64,000 nucleotides of DNA from Duganella sp. SG902 (GCF_013376005.1 NZ_JABMJK010000018.1:1-64000); one strand, 5' to 3'. Positions 28,697-40,720 are shown, counted from the stretch's first letter. Notes: generated from the sequence alone by a model not told the origin. Translations and numbers: made by a program.

Positions 28697-29095
28697 TTAG
28701 TCTTGTGGGTCGAAGCGCAGGGAAGCGGAGTTGATGCAGTAACGCAGGCCGGTCGGCGGCGGGCCGTCCGGGAACACATGGCCCAGGTGCGCGTCGCACA
28801 CGGCGCAGATGGTTTCCGTGCGCAGCATACCATGGGAACGGTCGACTTTTTCGATCACGTTGGCCGGATCGATCGGTTCGAAATAGCTCGGCCAGCCGCA
28901 GCCGGAGTCGAATTTGGTGTCGGAACGGAACAGCGGCGTGTTGCAGCAGACGCAAGTGTAGATGCCGGCCTCGTGATGATCCCAGAACTTGCCGGTGAAA
29001 GCGCGTTCGGTGGCGGCGTGGCGGGTGACTTGGTATTCCATCGGGTCCAGTTGGGCGCGCCATTCGGCGTCGGATTTGACAAATTTATTGCTCAT
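28697..29095 (-). CDS. msrB: Peptide methionine-R-sulfoxide reductase
   Basis: The 132-residue enzyme reduces the R form of methionine sulfoxide in proteins. Two zinc-binding pairs are visible (CVCC near residue 45 and CAVC near residue 95). GCGWPSYFEP and RYCINSASLRF hold the substrate pocket and the catalytic Cys. There is no signal peptide, so it is cytoplasmic. It lies 14 bases after selO, itself linked to redox control, and before yciB, suggesting one operon. Confidence 0.95.
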   Translation of the reverse strand: MSNKFVKSDAEWRAQLDPMEYQVTRHAATERAFTGKFWDHHEAGIYTCVCCNTPLFRSDTKFDSGCGWPSYFEPIDPANVIEKVDRSHGMLRTETICAVCDAHLGHVFPDGPPPTGLRYCINSASLRFDPQD

Positions 29096-29109
29096 GGCTT
29101 ATTTCTCGC

Positions 29110-30567
29110 TTAAGAAGAACAACTCACTTCAAGATGGGATGCCCAGTCCGGGGGCAAGGCGGCGTAGTGCTCGTGCTCGGGCTGTTCGTCGAAGGGGCGC
29201 TGCAGTACCGCCAGCAGGCGTTCCACCTCGGAAAAGTCCTTATTCTGCGCCTTTTCAATGGCCACTTGGGCCAGATAGTTTCGCAGCACGTATTTGGGGT
29301 TGGTTTGATTCATCGCAACCGTGCGCCGGGCGTCCTCGCTGTTTTCGGCACGTAGGCGCGTGCGGTAGCGTTCGGCCCAGGCGTCGAAGGCGGCGCGATC
29401 GATGAACAGGTCGCGCAGCGCTTCGTCGCCGCTGGCGTCGGCCGCGCGCACGCCGCTCAGGCGGCGGAAGAACAGCGTGAAATCCACGCCCGGCAGGATG
29501 GCGAACAGGTCGTCGAACAGCGCGCGGTCGGTGTCGAACTGGTCTTCCAGCATGGTCAGGCCCAGCTTGGCGTGCAGCAGTTCGTCGATCTTGGCGGCGA
29601 ATTCGGGCTGGTAGACGTCCAGCGCGGCCTGGGTCGGCTCGACTTCGCCGATCAGCGGAAGCAGCGCCTGCGCCAGCGCGTAGCAGTTCCAGTGGCCGAC
29701 CTGCGGCTGGTTGGCGTAGGAATAGCGGCCTTGCTGGTCGGTGTGGTTGCAGATGTGGTTGGCGTCGAACGCTTCCATGAAGCCGAATGGACCGTAATCC
29801 AGCGTCAGGCCGAGGATGGACATATTGTCGGTGTTCATCACGCCGTGCATGAAGCCGACCGCCTGCCAGTGCGCGATCATGTGCGCGGTGCGGCGCGTGA
29901 CCTCCTCCAGCAGCGCGGCGTAAGGATTCCCGGCCTGGCGCAGATCCGGATAGAAACGGTCGATGACGTAGTCGGCCAGCACCTTCAACTGGTCGGTCTG
30001 CTTGCGGTAGTACCAGTGCTCGAACGAGCCGAAGCGCACGAAGGAGGGCGCCATGCGCACCACCACCGCCGAGGTCTCGACGGTTTCGCGCACCACGCCC
30101 TGGTCCGAACCGGCCACCGACAGCGCGCGCGAGGTAGGGATGCCGAGCGCGTGCATGGCTTCCGAGCACAGGAATTCGCGGATCGAGGAGCGCAGCACGG
30201 CGCGGCCGTCGCCCATGCGCGAGTAGGGCGTCAGGCCGGCGCCTTTCCATTGCAGTTCCATCGGACCTGCGCTGGTGGCGACGTCGCCAAACAGGATGGC
30301 GCGGCCGTCGCCCAGCTGACCGGCCCACACGCCGAACTGGTGGCCGGAATACACGGCCGCCAGCGGCTGCGCACGCTCGGGTACGGCATTGCCGATCAGG
30401 ATGTCGAGGCTGTCGGATAGGTCGGCCGGCAAGCCGATCAGCTGCGCCGCCGGCGCGCTGGTCGCGACCAGGTAGGGCGCGGGCAGCGGTGTTGGCATCA
30501 GGCGGGTGTAAAACACGGGCGGCAGCGACGCGAAGGAATTGTCCAGCGGCAGTTTGGCGGCAGTAAT
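29110..30567 (-). CDS. selO: Protein adenylyltransferase SelO, probable ATT start
   Basis: SelO transfers AMP to protein hydroxyl groups and supports redox homeostasis. The pseudokinase-like motifs are present: GRAILFGDV, GRAVLRSSIREFL, HGVMNTDNMSILG and LDYGPFGFMEAFD. The conserved N-terminal LDNSF motif requires a start upstream of it, yet no ATG, GTG or TTG lies in frame between that motif and the promoter. ATT 30567, six bases after GGAG and about 20 after a TAAAAT box, gives 485 residues, the family length. ATG 30498 would delete LDNSF. The distant ATG 30759 would run into the start of the divergent ligase gene. Confidence 0.88.
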   Translation of the reverse strand: MTAAKLPLDNSFASLPPVFYTRLMPTPLPAPYLVATSAPAAQLIGLPADLSDSLDILIGNAVPERAQPLAAVYSGHQFGVWAGQLGDGRAILFGDVATSAGPMELQWKGAGLTPYSRMGDGRAVLRSSIREFLCSEAMHALGIPTSRALSVAGSDQGVVRETVETSAVVVRMAPSFVRFGSFEHWYYRKQTDQLKVLADYVIDRFYPDLRQAGNPYAALLEEVTRRTAHMIAHWQAVGFMHGVMNTDNMSILGLTLDYGPFGFMEAFDANHICNHTDQQGRYSYANQPQVGHWNCYALAQALLPLIGEVEPTQAALDVYQPEFAAKIDELLHAKLGLTMLEDQFDTDRALFDDLFAILPGVDFTLFFRRLSGVRAADASGDEALRDLFIDRAAFDAWAERYRTRLRAENSEDARRTVAMNQTNPKYVLRNYLAQVAIEKAQNKDFSEVERLLAVLQRPFDEQPEHEHYAALPPDWASHLEVSCSS

Positions 30568-30595
30568 GATGTGCTCCAGGTTAGCTAAGCTTGGG

Positions 30596-30601
30596 ATTTT
30601 A
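30596..30601 (-). promoter_or_regulatory. Candidate -10 box of selO
   Basis: TAAAAT on the minus strand would start transcription near 30589, leaving a ~20-base leader with GGAG at 30577-30574. The -35 match is poor. It decides the selO start because all canonical start codons lie upstream of this box or inside the conserved domain. Confidence 0.4.
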
Positions 30602-30697
30602 CCGCAGCACGCGAATGCGGCGGTGCAGCATCGAAAAGCATTGACGCTACTCCGTGACGGGCACGAAACTTTGCCTATAAAACAACCGGAGGTACCC

Positions 30698-32344
<1,647 letters not shown>

Positions 32345-32360
32345 TCCGGAAATGAGCAAT

Positions 32361-32380
32361 GGCTTGACCTCGGTCAAGCC
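32361..32380. other. Stable hairpin between ligase and coiled-coil genes
   Basis: GGCTTGAC, tetraloop CTCG, GTCAAGCC. There is no T tract, so it is not a classical terminator. It may stabilise the ligase mRNA 3' end or be an operator. Confidence 0.4.
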
Positions 32381-32395
32381 AGGCAATCGTGCGCG

Positions 32396-32424
32396 TTGCG
32401 CGCACCGCGCGACAATCGTACGAT
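32396..32424 (+). promoter_or_regulatory. Candidate promoter giving a leaderless transcript
   Basis: TTGCGC (32396-32401), 17-base spacer, TACGAT (32419-32424). The predicted start falls at the ATG 32432 itself, and there is no Shine-Dalgarno sequence, consistent with leaderless translation. Confidence 0.4.
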
Positions 32425-32431
32425 TGCTGTC

Positions 32432-32911
32432 ATGACCACCGTAACCACAGACCTCCTGAACGCCAGGCTGAAGACCGTCGAAACCCGGATGGATGCCCGG
32501 ATTACGGCCATTGAAACCGCGATCGCCGGTTTGATTCAGTCCCAGAGTGAAATGCGCGCGGATATCAAAAATCTCAAGAGCACGATGATTGTCACCGCCA
32601 TCGCGTCAGTGCTCGCGGTGGGCGCGATCAATGCGACGGTCTTTTCCAATATGCTGGCTGCTTTTCAGTCGGGCAAGGATATTGCGGCGGCCCAAGCCGG
32701 GATCATTCAAACTGGCAAAGAGGTCGTGATAGCCCAAGCCGGGATCATTCAATCAGCCAAAGAGGTAGCGGCGAGCCAAGCCGAGATCCGCCGGTTGAGC
32801 AAGGAGGTCGCCGCCACGCAAGCTGACGCCAGGCGGCTGCTCCAGGAAATGGAAGCCCGCGATCGGCTCCAGCCGGCGCAAGACAAGAAAGCCCGTCCGC
32901 CGCGCGATTAG
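32432..32911 (+). CDS. Coiled-coil membrane protein with 14-residue repeats
   Basis: The 159-residue protein has an N-terminal coiled coil (LNARLKTVETRMDARIT), one transmembrane span (MIVTAIASVLAVGAINATVF) and a C-terminal coiled coil. The latter is built from three and a half 14-residue repeats of the type QAGIIQxxKEVxxA, mirrored by a 42-bp DNA period at 32690-32830. The layout resembles DUF1640-like or Bdr-like membrane coiled coils, but I do not recognise the family. The start is ATG 32432; a longer frame to 32396 would include the promoter. The stop lies two bases before the convergent DUF4197 stop. Confidence 0.65.
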   Translation: MTTVTTDLLNARLKTVETRMDARITAIETAIAGLIQSQSEMRADIKNLKSTMIVTAIASVLAVGAINATVFSNMLAAFQSGKDIAAAQAGIIQTGKEVVIAQAGIIQSAKEVAASQAEIRRLSKEVAATQADARRLLQEMEARDRLQPAQDKKARPPRD

Positions 32912-32913
32912 CC

Positions 32914-33615
32914 TTATTTGATGGCGCCGAACACTTTGCCGATCAGCTTGCTGCCGGTGCCGAGCGGATCGGCGCGGATGGCTTTTTCTTCCTCGGCGAT
33001 CATGGTGTACAGGCCGTCCAGCGCGCGCTGGGTGACGTAGCCTTCCACCGTGGCCTGGTCCTTGGCCAGCACACCCAACTGAGGCGCCAGGCTCATGGCG
33101 GTGTTGTACTTGGTGGCCAGGCCCGACTTGTCGGTGACTTTTTTTACCACCGGCAGGAATTGCACCGCCAGCTTGCTCTGGGTTTTGCCGCGGAAGAAAT
33201 CGGTGACCGAGGTGTCGCCGCCGGTGAGGATGTTCTTGGCGTCGCTGATGGTCATGGACTTGACGGCGTCCAGCAGCAGCGGCTTGGCCATCGGCACGGC
33301 GGCTTCGGCCGCGTGGTTCATCTGCACCACCAGGTCGTCCAGTTGCTGGCCCTTGCCGGTCATTTTCAGGATGGGACGGGCTTGCTCCAGGATCTTGGGC
33401 AGCGGAATGCGCACCTTGTCGTTGTTGAGGAAGCCGCCCTCGGCGCCCAGTTTGGCGACGGCGGCGTTGGAGCCGGTCTCCAGCGCCGCCTTCAGGCCGC
33501 CGGACGCGTCCTTGTTGCTGAGGTCGGCCAGCGACAGCGCCCAGGCGCTGGCGGCGAACAAGGTCAGCGGAAGCAGGGCGAGCGCGCGGCGGGATACGGA
33601 CGGGGGTACGGGCAT
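32914..33615 (-). CDS. DUF4197 family exported protein
   Basis: The 233-residue protein has a signal peptide (to about SAWALS) and the DUF4197 pattern: LSNKDASGGLKAALETGSNA, a helical middle with MTISDAKNILTGGDTSVTDF, and the C-terminal YVTQRALDGLYTMIAEEEKA followed by GSKLIGKVFG. The function of the family is unknown. It stands alone, convergent with the coiled-coil gene and 46 bases downstream of the chemosensory operon. Confidence 0.88.
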   Translation of the reverse strand: MPVPPSVSRRALALLPLTLFAASAWALSLADLSNKDASGGLKAALETGSNAAVAKLGAEGGFLNNDKVRIPLPKILEQARPILKMTGKGQQLDDLVVQMNHAAEAAVPMAKPLLLDAVKSMTISDAKNILTGGDTSVTDFFRGKTQSKLAVQFLPVVKKVTDKSGLATKYNTAMSLAPQLGVLAKDQATVEGYVTQRALDGLYTMIAEEEKAIRADPLGTGSKLIGKVFGAIK

Positions 33616-33661
33616 GGGGAAATCTCCAGGTAAGCAATGCGCTACTGTACCGCGGCGCCGC

Positions 33662-35173
33662 TCACGCCGCCAGCGCCGGAATCTCCTTGCCCAGCCGTTC
33701 CAGCAGGCGCTCGCACTGGAATACGCTCAGCGTGCGGTGCGCGTCGCCTTCACCCTCGATGTCGATCACTTCATCCATTTCCGCGCGCGGATCGCCATGG
33801 GCGTCCGGGTTGCGCATCATCTTGGGGGCGGCGAAGCGGCGGTTGTCGTTGATGGTCATGATGTTTTCCACCGCGTCCACCAGCAGGCCGTAGCATTCGT
33901 CGCCGCGCTCCACCACCAGGATCTTGGATTGCGAGGTGTCCGCCAGCGGCGGCATCTGGTACAGGCCGCGCAGATCGATCACCGTCACCATCTGCTTGCG
34001 CAGGTTCAGCATGCCGCGCATGAAGGCGGGCAGGCCGGGCGGCCGGGTGATCTCGCCCACGCTCAGGTCGATAATCTCGCGCACCTGCTTGATCTCCACC
34101 GCGTACGAATTTTCCAGCGCGAAGGTGATGTAGACCTTGCGCTGGCCACGCCGCACGTCGCGCTGCTGGTTTTGCGCCGCCTGGGCCTCATCCTTGGGAT
34201 AGAGGTTGGCGTGGCCGTTGCGCATCTCCTTGATTTCGGTGCTGGAAAAGATCTGCTGGTGATCGAGGAAGAAGATGTCGCCCAGCCCCGGCTTGGACAG
34301 GCAGCCGCCGAACATGCCGGCGCGCGCCTTGCTCAGCATGGGAATCGGCATGATGTCCTCGCTGTAGAAATGGACGATGTTGTCAACCGAGTCGACCAGG
34401 AAGCCGATGGTGGCGTCGTCGATGCGGGCGACGATGATGCGCTGCTCGGGGTGGTCGACGCGCTCGCCGGGCGCCGCGTTTAGCAGTGTGGCGAAATCCA
34501 CCACCGCCACCGGATTGCCGCGGAAATTGATGCGGCCCAGGCACAGCGCGCTGTTCAGCACCGAGGCCTGCAGTTCCGGCACGCGGATGATTTCCTGGAT
34601 CGCCGCCATCTCGAACGCGAACGAGGAGGCGCCGACGCGGAAGCTGACGCACTGGCGCCGCTCGCCGTGATGGCGGCGCGCCTGCCGGTCCGCCGATTGC
34701 AGCGCCAGCACCTGCGGCACGTTCTCGATGTGCACCAGCGCGTCCGGATCGAGCACCTGCACCAGCCGCGCGCCGTGATCGAGCAGGATGGTGCCGGCCA
34801 CCACGCCGCGCTTTTCGCCGTCGGGATAGGTCAGCGTGCTGCGCTGCTCCGGCCGCACGCGCAAGATCTCGCCGGTGGCGTCGAACAGGATGCCGACCAG
34901 CACGCCCTGGTAATCCAGGATGGCGATCTTGTCGGTCGGCCGCGCCGCGCGCGCCTCGGGATTGAACACCCGGCCCAGGTTGACCACCGGGATCACGCTG
35001 CCGCGCAAGGTGAACACGCCCTCCAGGAACTTGGGCGACAGCGGCAGCGCCGACACCTTGTCCGGATAATTCACCACCTCGCGGAAGCAGCTGGCGGGCA
35101 GGGCGAACTCATCGTTGCCCAGCACGAAGGAGCCAAACAACTCGGTGTTCGGGACGGCGGACGCATCAGGCAT
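33662..35173 (-). CDS. Chemotaxis coupling protein with three CheW domains
   Basis: The 503-residue protein is three CheW domains in a row: about residues 10-150 (FVLGNDEFALP, GVFTLRGSVIPVVNL), 185-325 (RINFRGNPVAVVDFATLL, TIGFLVDSVDNIV) and 350-490 (MRGMLNLRKQMVTVIDLRGL, CYGLLVDAVENIM). CheW links receptors to the CheA kinase, and most CheW proteins have a single domain. The start lies inside the end of cheD (8-base overlap). Three docking surfaces on one chain could cross-link receptors or build CheA-poor arrays. All three domains look intact. Confidence 0.88.
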   Translation of the reverse strand: MPDASAVPNTELFGSFVLGNDEFALPASCFREVVNYPDKVSALPLSPKFLEGVFTLRGSVIPVVNLGRVFNPEARAARPTDKIAILDYQGVLVGILFDATGEILRVRPEQRSTLTYPDGEKRGVVAGTILLDHGARLVQVLDPDALVHIENVPQVLALQSADRQARRHHGERRQCVSFRVGASSFAFEMAAIQEIIRVPELQASVLNSALCLGRINFRGNPVAVVDFATLLNAAPGERVDHPEQRIIVARIDDATIGFLVDSVDNIVHFYSEDIMPIPMLSKARAGMFGGCLSKPGLGDIFFLDHQQIFSSTEIKEMRNGHANLYPKDEAQAAQNQQRDVRRGQRKVYITFALENSYAVEIKQVREIIDLSVGEITRPPGLPAFMRGMLNLRKQMVTVIDLRGLYQMPPLADTSQSKILVVERGDECYGLLVDAVENIMTINDNRRFAAPKMMRNPDAHGDPRAEMDEVIDIEGEGDAHRTLSVFQCERLLERLGKEIPALAA

Positions 35174-35720
35174 GGGCGACTCCGGGGCTTGGGGTAACGA
35201 GTTCCTGCACGGTGTATTCGTAGCTGGCGCAATCGATGCTCAGGGTGCGCCCGGACTTGCCGCCCACCCGGCAGTAGCTGATGTTCAGGCCGTACTGGCG
35301 CAAATACTTGCGGGCGGCCTCCGCGTTCTGCTGGCCGATCTGCAGCCGGCTGGAGCAGCCGCTCAGCATGGTGGCGCCGCCGGCGAGCACCACTTCGATC
35401 TCGCCGTGATCGGCCTCGCTGGCGCCGATCAACTGCAGCATCGACGGCACCGCCTGGCTGACGTAGCGCGCCCCGAGTTCGCCGTTGGATTGCCCGCACT
35501 CCGGCAGCAGGCAGTGCGCCAGCGCGCAGCGGCGCTGTTTCTTCCAGATGAAGCCTATGCCGACGCAGGAACCCAGCAGGGCTTGCAATTGGCCGCTGTG
35601 GTTGCCGATCTTGAGCTGGCCCATGGCCACCTGCAGCGGCGCGTTGGCGAACTCGTCCTGGTCGCTGTCGCCCCATGGCAGCGCGGCTTGGATGAAGGGG
35701 GAGAGTAAAGTGGGGTGCAT
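35166..35720 (-). CDS. cheD: Chemoreceptor glutamine deamidase CheD-like
   Basis: The 184-residue CheD-family protein would deamidate receptor glutamines. The core LLGSCVGIGF supplies Cys52, and ALAHCLLP supplies His69, followed by the usual VLAGGATM and RTLSIDC blocks. The Thr that completes the triad in characterised CheD proteins, five or six residues before the Cys, is Ala47/Gln46 here. Activity may be weakened, or the role may have shifted to CheC-like binding. It lies 9 bases after cheR and overlaps the triple-CheW gene. Confidence 0.85.
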   Translation of the reverse strand: MHPTLLSPFIQAALPWGDSDQDEFANAPLQVAMGQLKIGNHSGQLQALLGSCVGIGFIWKKQRRCALAHCLLPECGQSNGELGARYVSQAVPSMLQLIGASEADHGEIEVVLAGGATMLSGCSSRLQIGQQNAEAARKYLRQYGLNISYCRVGGKSGRTLSIDCASYEYTVQELVTPSPGVAHA

Positions 35721-35729
35721 GCTGGCTGC

Positions 35730-36545
35730 CTATTGCATCTTATAAATCATTGGCCGGTCGAACTGGTAGGCGGTATCGCGGCCCGAGATCGATTCCGATT
35801 CCCCCACAATCATGATGGCGTGGGGCGCCATGCTCGCGCGCGCCTGCTGCAGGATGGTCTGCTGGTGTTCCTGGTCGAAATAAATCAGGACGTTGCGCAG
35901 GAAGACCAGGTCGAACTGCCGGGCGGGCTTGAGCGGCGTCAGCAAGTTATGCTGGGCCAGCTCCACATGCTTTTTCAAGGCGTCGATCACGCGCAGGCCG
36001 TTGGCGCTGGCGTGGAAGTATTTGCGGACCCATTCCGGATGGGTTTCCTGGATGCGCTCCACGGAACGGCCGGTGTAGCGGCCGTCGCGCGCCAGCGCCA
36101 GGATTTGTCGCGAGATATCGGTGGCGTGGATCTGGTAGGCGAACCCCGGATGCGCGGCGGCGAATTCCTCGCATAACATCGCCATCGAATACAGTTCCTC
36201 GCCGCTGGAGGCCGCCGCCGACCAGATCCGCAGGCGCTGGCCCGGGTGGGCGCGCCACCATTGCGGCAGGAATTCCCGCTCCACGTAGTCCCACACCTGC
36301 GGGGTGCGGAAGAACAGGGTGTCGTTGGTGGTGACCAGATCGATGAAGTGCGGCACTTCGGCGCGATCCTGCTCGACCATGTCCAGATAGGCCTGATAGC
36401 TGCCGAGCTTGAGCGCCTGCACGCGCGGGCGCAGGCGCCGCTCCAGCAGCACGCTCTTGCGTTCGGTCATCGCGATGCCGGTATGCTTGCGCACCAGCGC
36501 GATCAGCGCGGTCAGGGTGGCCGGGGTGATGCCGCCGACTTCCAT
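35730..36545 (-). CDS. cheR: Chemoreceptor methyltransferase CheR
   Basis: The 271-residue enzyme methylates receptor glutamates with S-adenosylmethionine. The N-terminal helical CheR_N domain contains ERKSVLLERRLRPR and TTNDTLFFRTPQ. The methyltransferase domain shows IWSAAASSGEELYS, the adenosine-binding IHATDIS, and FLRNVLIYFD. I use ATG 36545, three bases after the receptor stop; GTG 36551 overlapping that stop is an alternative. No cheB methylesterase is in the window. Confidence 0.93.
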   Translation of the reverse strand: MEVGGITPATLTALIALVRKHTGIAMTERKSVLLERRLRPRVQALKLGSYQAYLDMVEQDRAEVPHFIDLVTTNDTLFFRTPQVWDYVEREFLPQWWRAHPGQRLRIWSAAASSGEELYSMAMLCEEFAAAHPGFAYQIHATDISRQILALARDGRYTGRSVERIQETHPEWVRKYFHASANGLRVIDALKKHVELAQHNLLTPLKPARQFDLVFLRNVLIYFDQEHQQTILQQARASMAPHAIMIVGESESISGRDTAYQFDRPMIYKMQ

Positions 36546-36547
36546 GC

Positions 36548-38245
36548 TCACACCGAGAAGCCGGACACGGTTTTATTCAGGTCGCCGGCGCGCTGGTTCA
36601 GGCCCTCGGTCGAGCGGGCGATGCTGTCGCAGGCGGCGGCCGATTTCTCGGCCTCCTCGGCGATGTACTGGACCGCCGTGCTGACCTCGCGCGCCGTCAG
36701 CAGCTGCTCGTTGGCGGCCTTGGAGATGTCGGAGATCGCCTCGGTGGTCTTGACCACGCCGGCCAGGATCTTGTCGAAGGCGTCGCTGGCCTGGCGCGAA
36801 ATCTCGCTGCCGGCCGAGACGCGCTTGACCGATTCATTGATCAGCTTGGAGATCTCCTTGGTGGCCTGCGAGGAGCGCTCGGCCAGCTTGCGCACCTCGT
36901 CCGCCACCACCGAGAAGCCCAGGCCGTGCTCGCCGGCGCGCGCGGCCTCGATCGCGGCGTTGAAGGCCAGCATATTGGTCTGGTTGGCGATGTCGCTGAT
37001 CACCTTGACGATCTCGCCGATGTCCTCCGACGAGCGGTTGATCAGGTCCATGGCCTCGATCGACTTGGCCACCGCCTTGGCGCCCACTTCCGCCTCGTGC
37101 TGGGTCGACTTGGCCATGGCGTCGGCGTCGGAGGTGTTGTTGGCGATGGTGTTGATCGAGCTGGTCAGGCCGTCGATGGAGGCGTTCATCTCCTCCACGG
37201 TGGCGCCCAGCGCCTGGGTGCCGACCGCCACGCCGTTGGAGCGCTCGGCGATGGTGGTGGAGGCGTCGGCCAGGCCGCTGGCGGACATCACGACGTCGCT
37301 GATGACCTTGCGCAGGTCGGCGATCATCTTGCTGATGCCCTCGGCCAGCTGGTCCAGCGGCTCGCCGCCCTCGACCGTGATCTTGCTGGTCAGGTCGCCG
37401 TTGGCGGCGCGTTCGACGGATTCCAGCAGGCGGGCGATTTTCTCGCCGTCCGACTTGGCCTTGGCGGCCACCGATTCCTCCAGCTCCACCTGGGCCGTGA
37501 TATCGCTTGCGTATTTAACTATCTTGTATGGTTTGCCATTTAAATCGAGAATGGGATTATACGTGGCTTGTATCCAGATGGTTTTCTTGTTATTGCCCGT
37601 GCGCTTATAGCGGCCGCTGTCAAATTCGCCACGATTCAATTTTTGCCAGAAACGTTTATATTCGGCACTGGCGGCATATTCAGGATCGCAAAACATGCGG
37701 TGATGTTCGCCCTTAATATCGTCGAGATAATACCCCATGACTTCGAGGAAATTATCATTGGCGTCCAGCACATGTCCCTGCATGTCGAACTCGATCACGG
37801 CCTGGGCCTTGCTGATGGCGCTGACCTTGCCCTCGTACTCGCCGTTGCGGATGCGGCTGGCGGTGACGTCGGTGGCGAACTTGATGACTTTATACGGCTT
37901 GCCGTCGCCGTCCATGACCGGGTTGTAGGAGGCGTTGATCCAGATTTCCCGGCCGTCCTTGGCCACGCGCTTGTACTCCCCCTGCTGGAACTCGCCGCTG
38001 GCCAGGCTGGCCCAGAACTGTTTGTAGGCCGGCGAGGCGCTGTATTCCGCCTCGCAGAACATGGAGTGATGACGCCCCTGCACCTCGCCCAGCGAGTAGC
38101 CCAGCGCGCGCAGGAAGTTATCGTTGGCGTGCAAAATCTTGCCTTCCAGGTCGAACTCGATGACCGCTTGCACACGATTGAGTGCGGCATGGATGGCTTG
38201 GAGTTCTACATCCTGCGTCTGGATTACCTGGCTAGGAGCGTTCAT
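36548..38245 (-). CDS. Soluble PAS-PAS methyl-accepting chemotaxis protein
   Basis: The 565-residue receptor has no transmembrane segment. Two PAS domains (about 20-130 and 140-255), each with an Aer-type WINASYNPV/WIQATYNPI strand, precede a HAMP-like segment (about 270-320) and the signalling hairpin with tip ISDIANQTNMLAFNAAIEAA. It probably senses redox state or a cytosolic ligand. It heads the operon receptor-cheR-cheD-triple cheW. The second PAS is encoded by DNA that is clearly more AT-rich (37500-37770) than the first. The start has only a weak AGGGA upstream. Confidence 0.93.
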   Translation of the reverse strand: MNAPSQVIQTQDVELQAIHAALNRVQAVIEFDLEGKILHANDNFLRALGYSLGEVQGRHHSMFCEAEYSASPAYKQFWASLASGEFQQGEYKRVAKDGREIWINASYNPVMDGDGKPYKVIKFATDVTASRIRNGEYEGKVSAISKAQAVIEFDMQGHVLDANDNFLEVMGYYLDDIKGEHHRMFCDPEYAASAEYKRFWQKLNRGEFDSGRYKRTGNNKKTIWIQATYNPILDLNGKPYKIVKYASDITAQVELEESVAAKAKSDGEKIARLLESVERAANGDLTSKITVEGGEPLDQLAEGISKMIADLRKVISDVVMSASGLADASTTIAERSNGVAVGTQALGATVEEMNASIDGLTSSINTIANNTSDADAMAKSTQHEAEVGAKAVAKSIEAMDLINRSSEDIGEIVKVISDIANQTNMLAFNAAIEAARAGEHGLGFSVVADEVRKLAERSSQATKEISKLINESVKRVSAGSEISRQASDAFDKILAGVVKTTEAISDISKAANEQLLTAREVSTAVQYIAEEAEKSAAACDSIARSTEGLNQRAGDLNKTVSGFSV

Positions 38246-38554
38246 GGGAGTCCCTGTATTATGTAAGGATACTAAATACCGACATGTGTGATATTTAGAG
38301 AGAATTTAATGGGATATTCGGGGATGGGGAATATGCGCGGTGTGAATTAATTATTTCCCTTATTCAAAAGCGACGCAAGCTCAGCACTATAAAATGTATT
38401 CTGCAAGCGACACCCGTGGCGCCGGTTCGCGGCATTACAAAGTTTTTCCGCCGCGTTCAAAAGCATGGCCGTGGCGACAAAAAAATAACACGGTCGTTCT
38501 TTTTATGCGGTATAGTGAGCGGGCTAGCATTCCAACCAAGAACAAGGAAGAGAC
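38246..38554. promoter_or_regulatory. Divergent region between the chemoreceptor and fadB-like genes
   Basis: This 309-base AT-rich gap holds no gene. On the plus strand TATAGT (38511-38516) with a poor -35 match lies about 40 bases before the fadB-like ATG, which has AAGGAAG as ribosome site. The receptor promoter on the other strand was not identified. I looked for a sigma-28 pair with an 11-base spacer and found none. Confidence 0.4.
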
Positions 38555-40636
<2,082 letters not shown>

Positions 40637-40683
40637 CATGTGTTGCATTTAAAACACATCAATTATAAATATGCTCACGGCCA

Positions 40684-40720
40684 CGGCCGGGTTCGTTATA
40701 ATCGAACCCGGCCGTTTTTT
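40684..40720 (+). terminator. Strong terminator after the fadB-like gene
   Basis: CGGCCGGGTTCG (40684-40695), loop TTATAAT, CGAACCCGGCCG (40703-40714), then six T. A twelve-pair perfect stem. Confidence 0.92.

Noticed and set aside
32690..32830. CRISPR-like direct repeats
   Set aside because: The 42-bp period is contiguous, in frame and encodes a 14-residue protein repeat; there are no spacers.
38246..38400. Sigma-28 promoter for the chemoreceptor operon
   Set aside because: TAAA and GTCGGTAT occur but at spacings of 6 or 17 rather than 11 bases.
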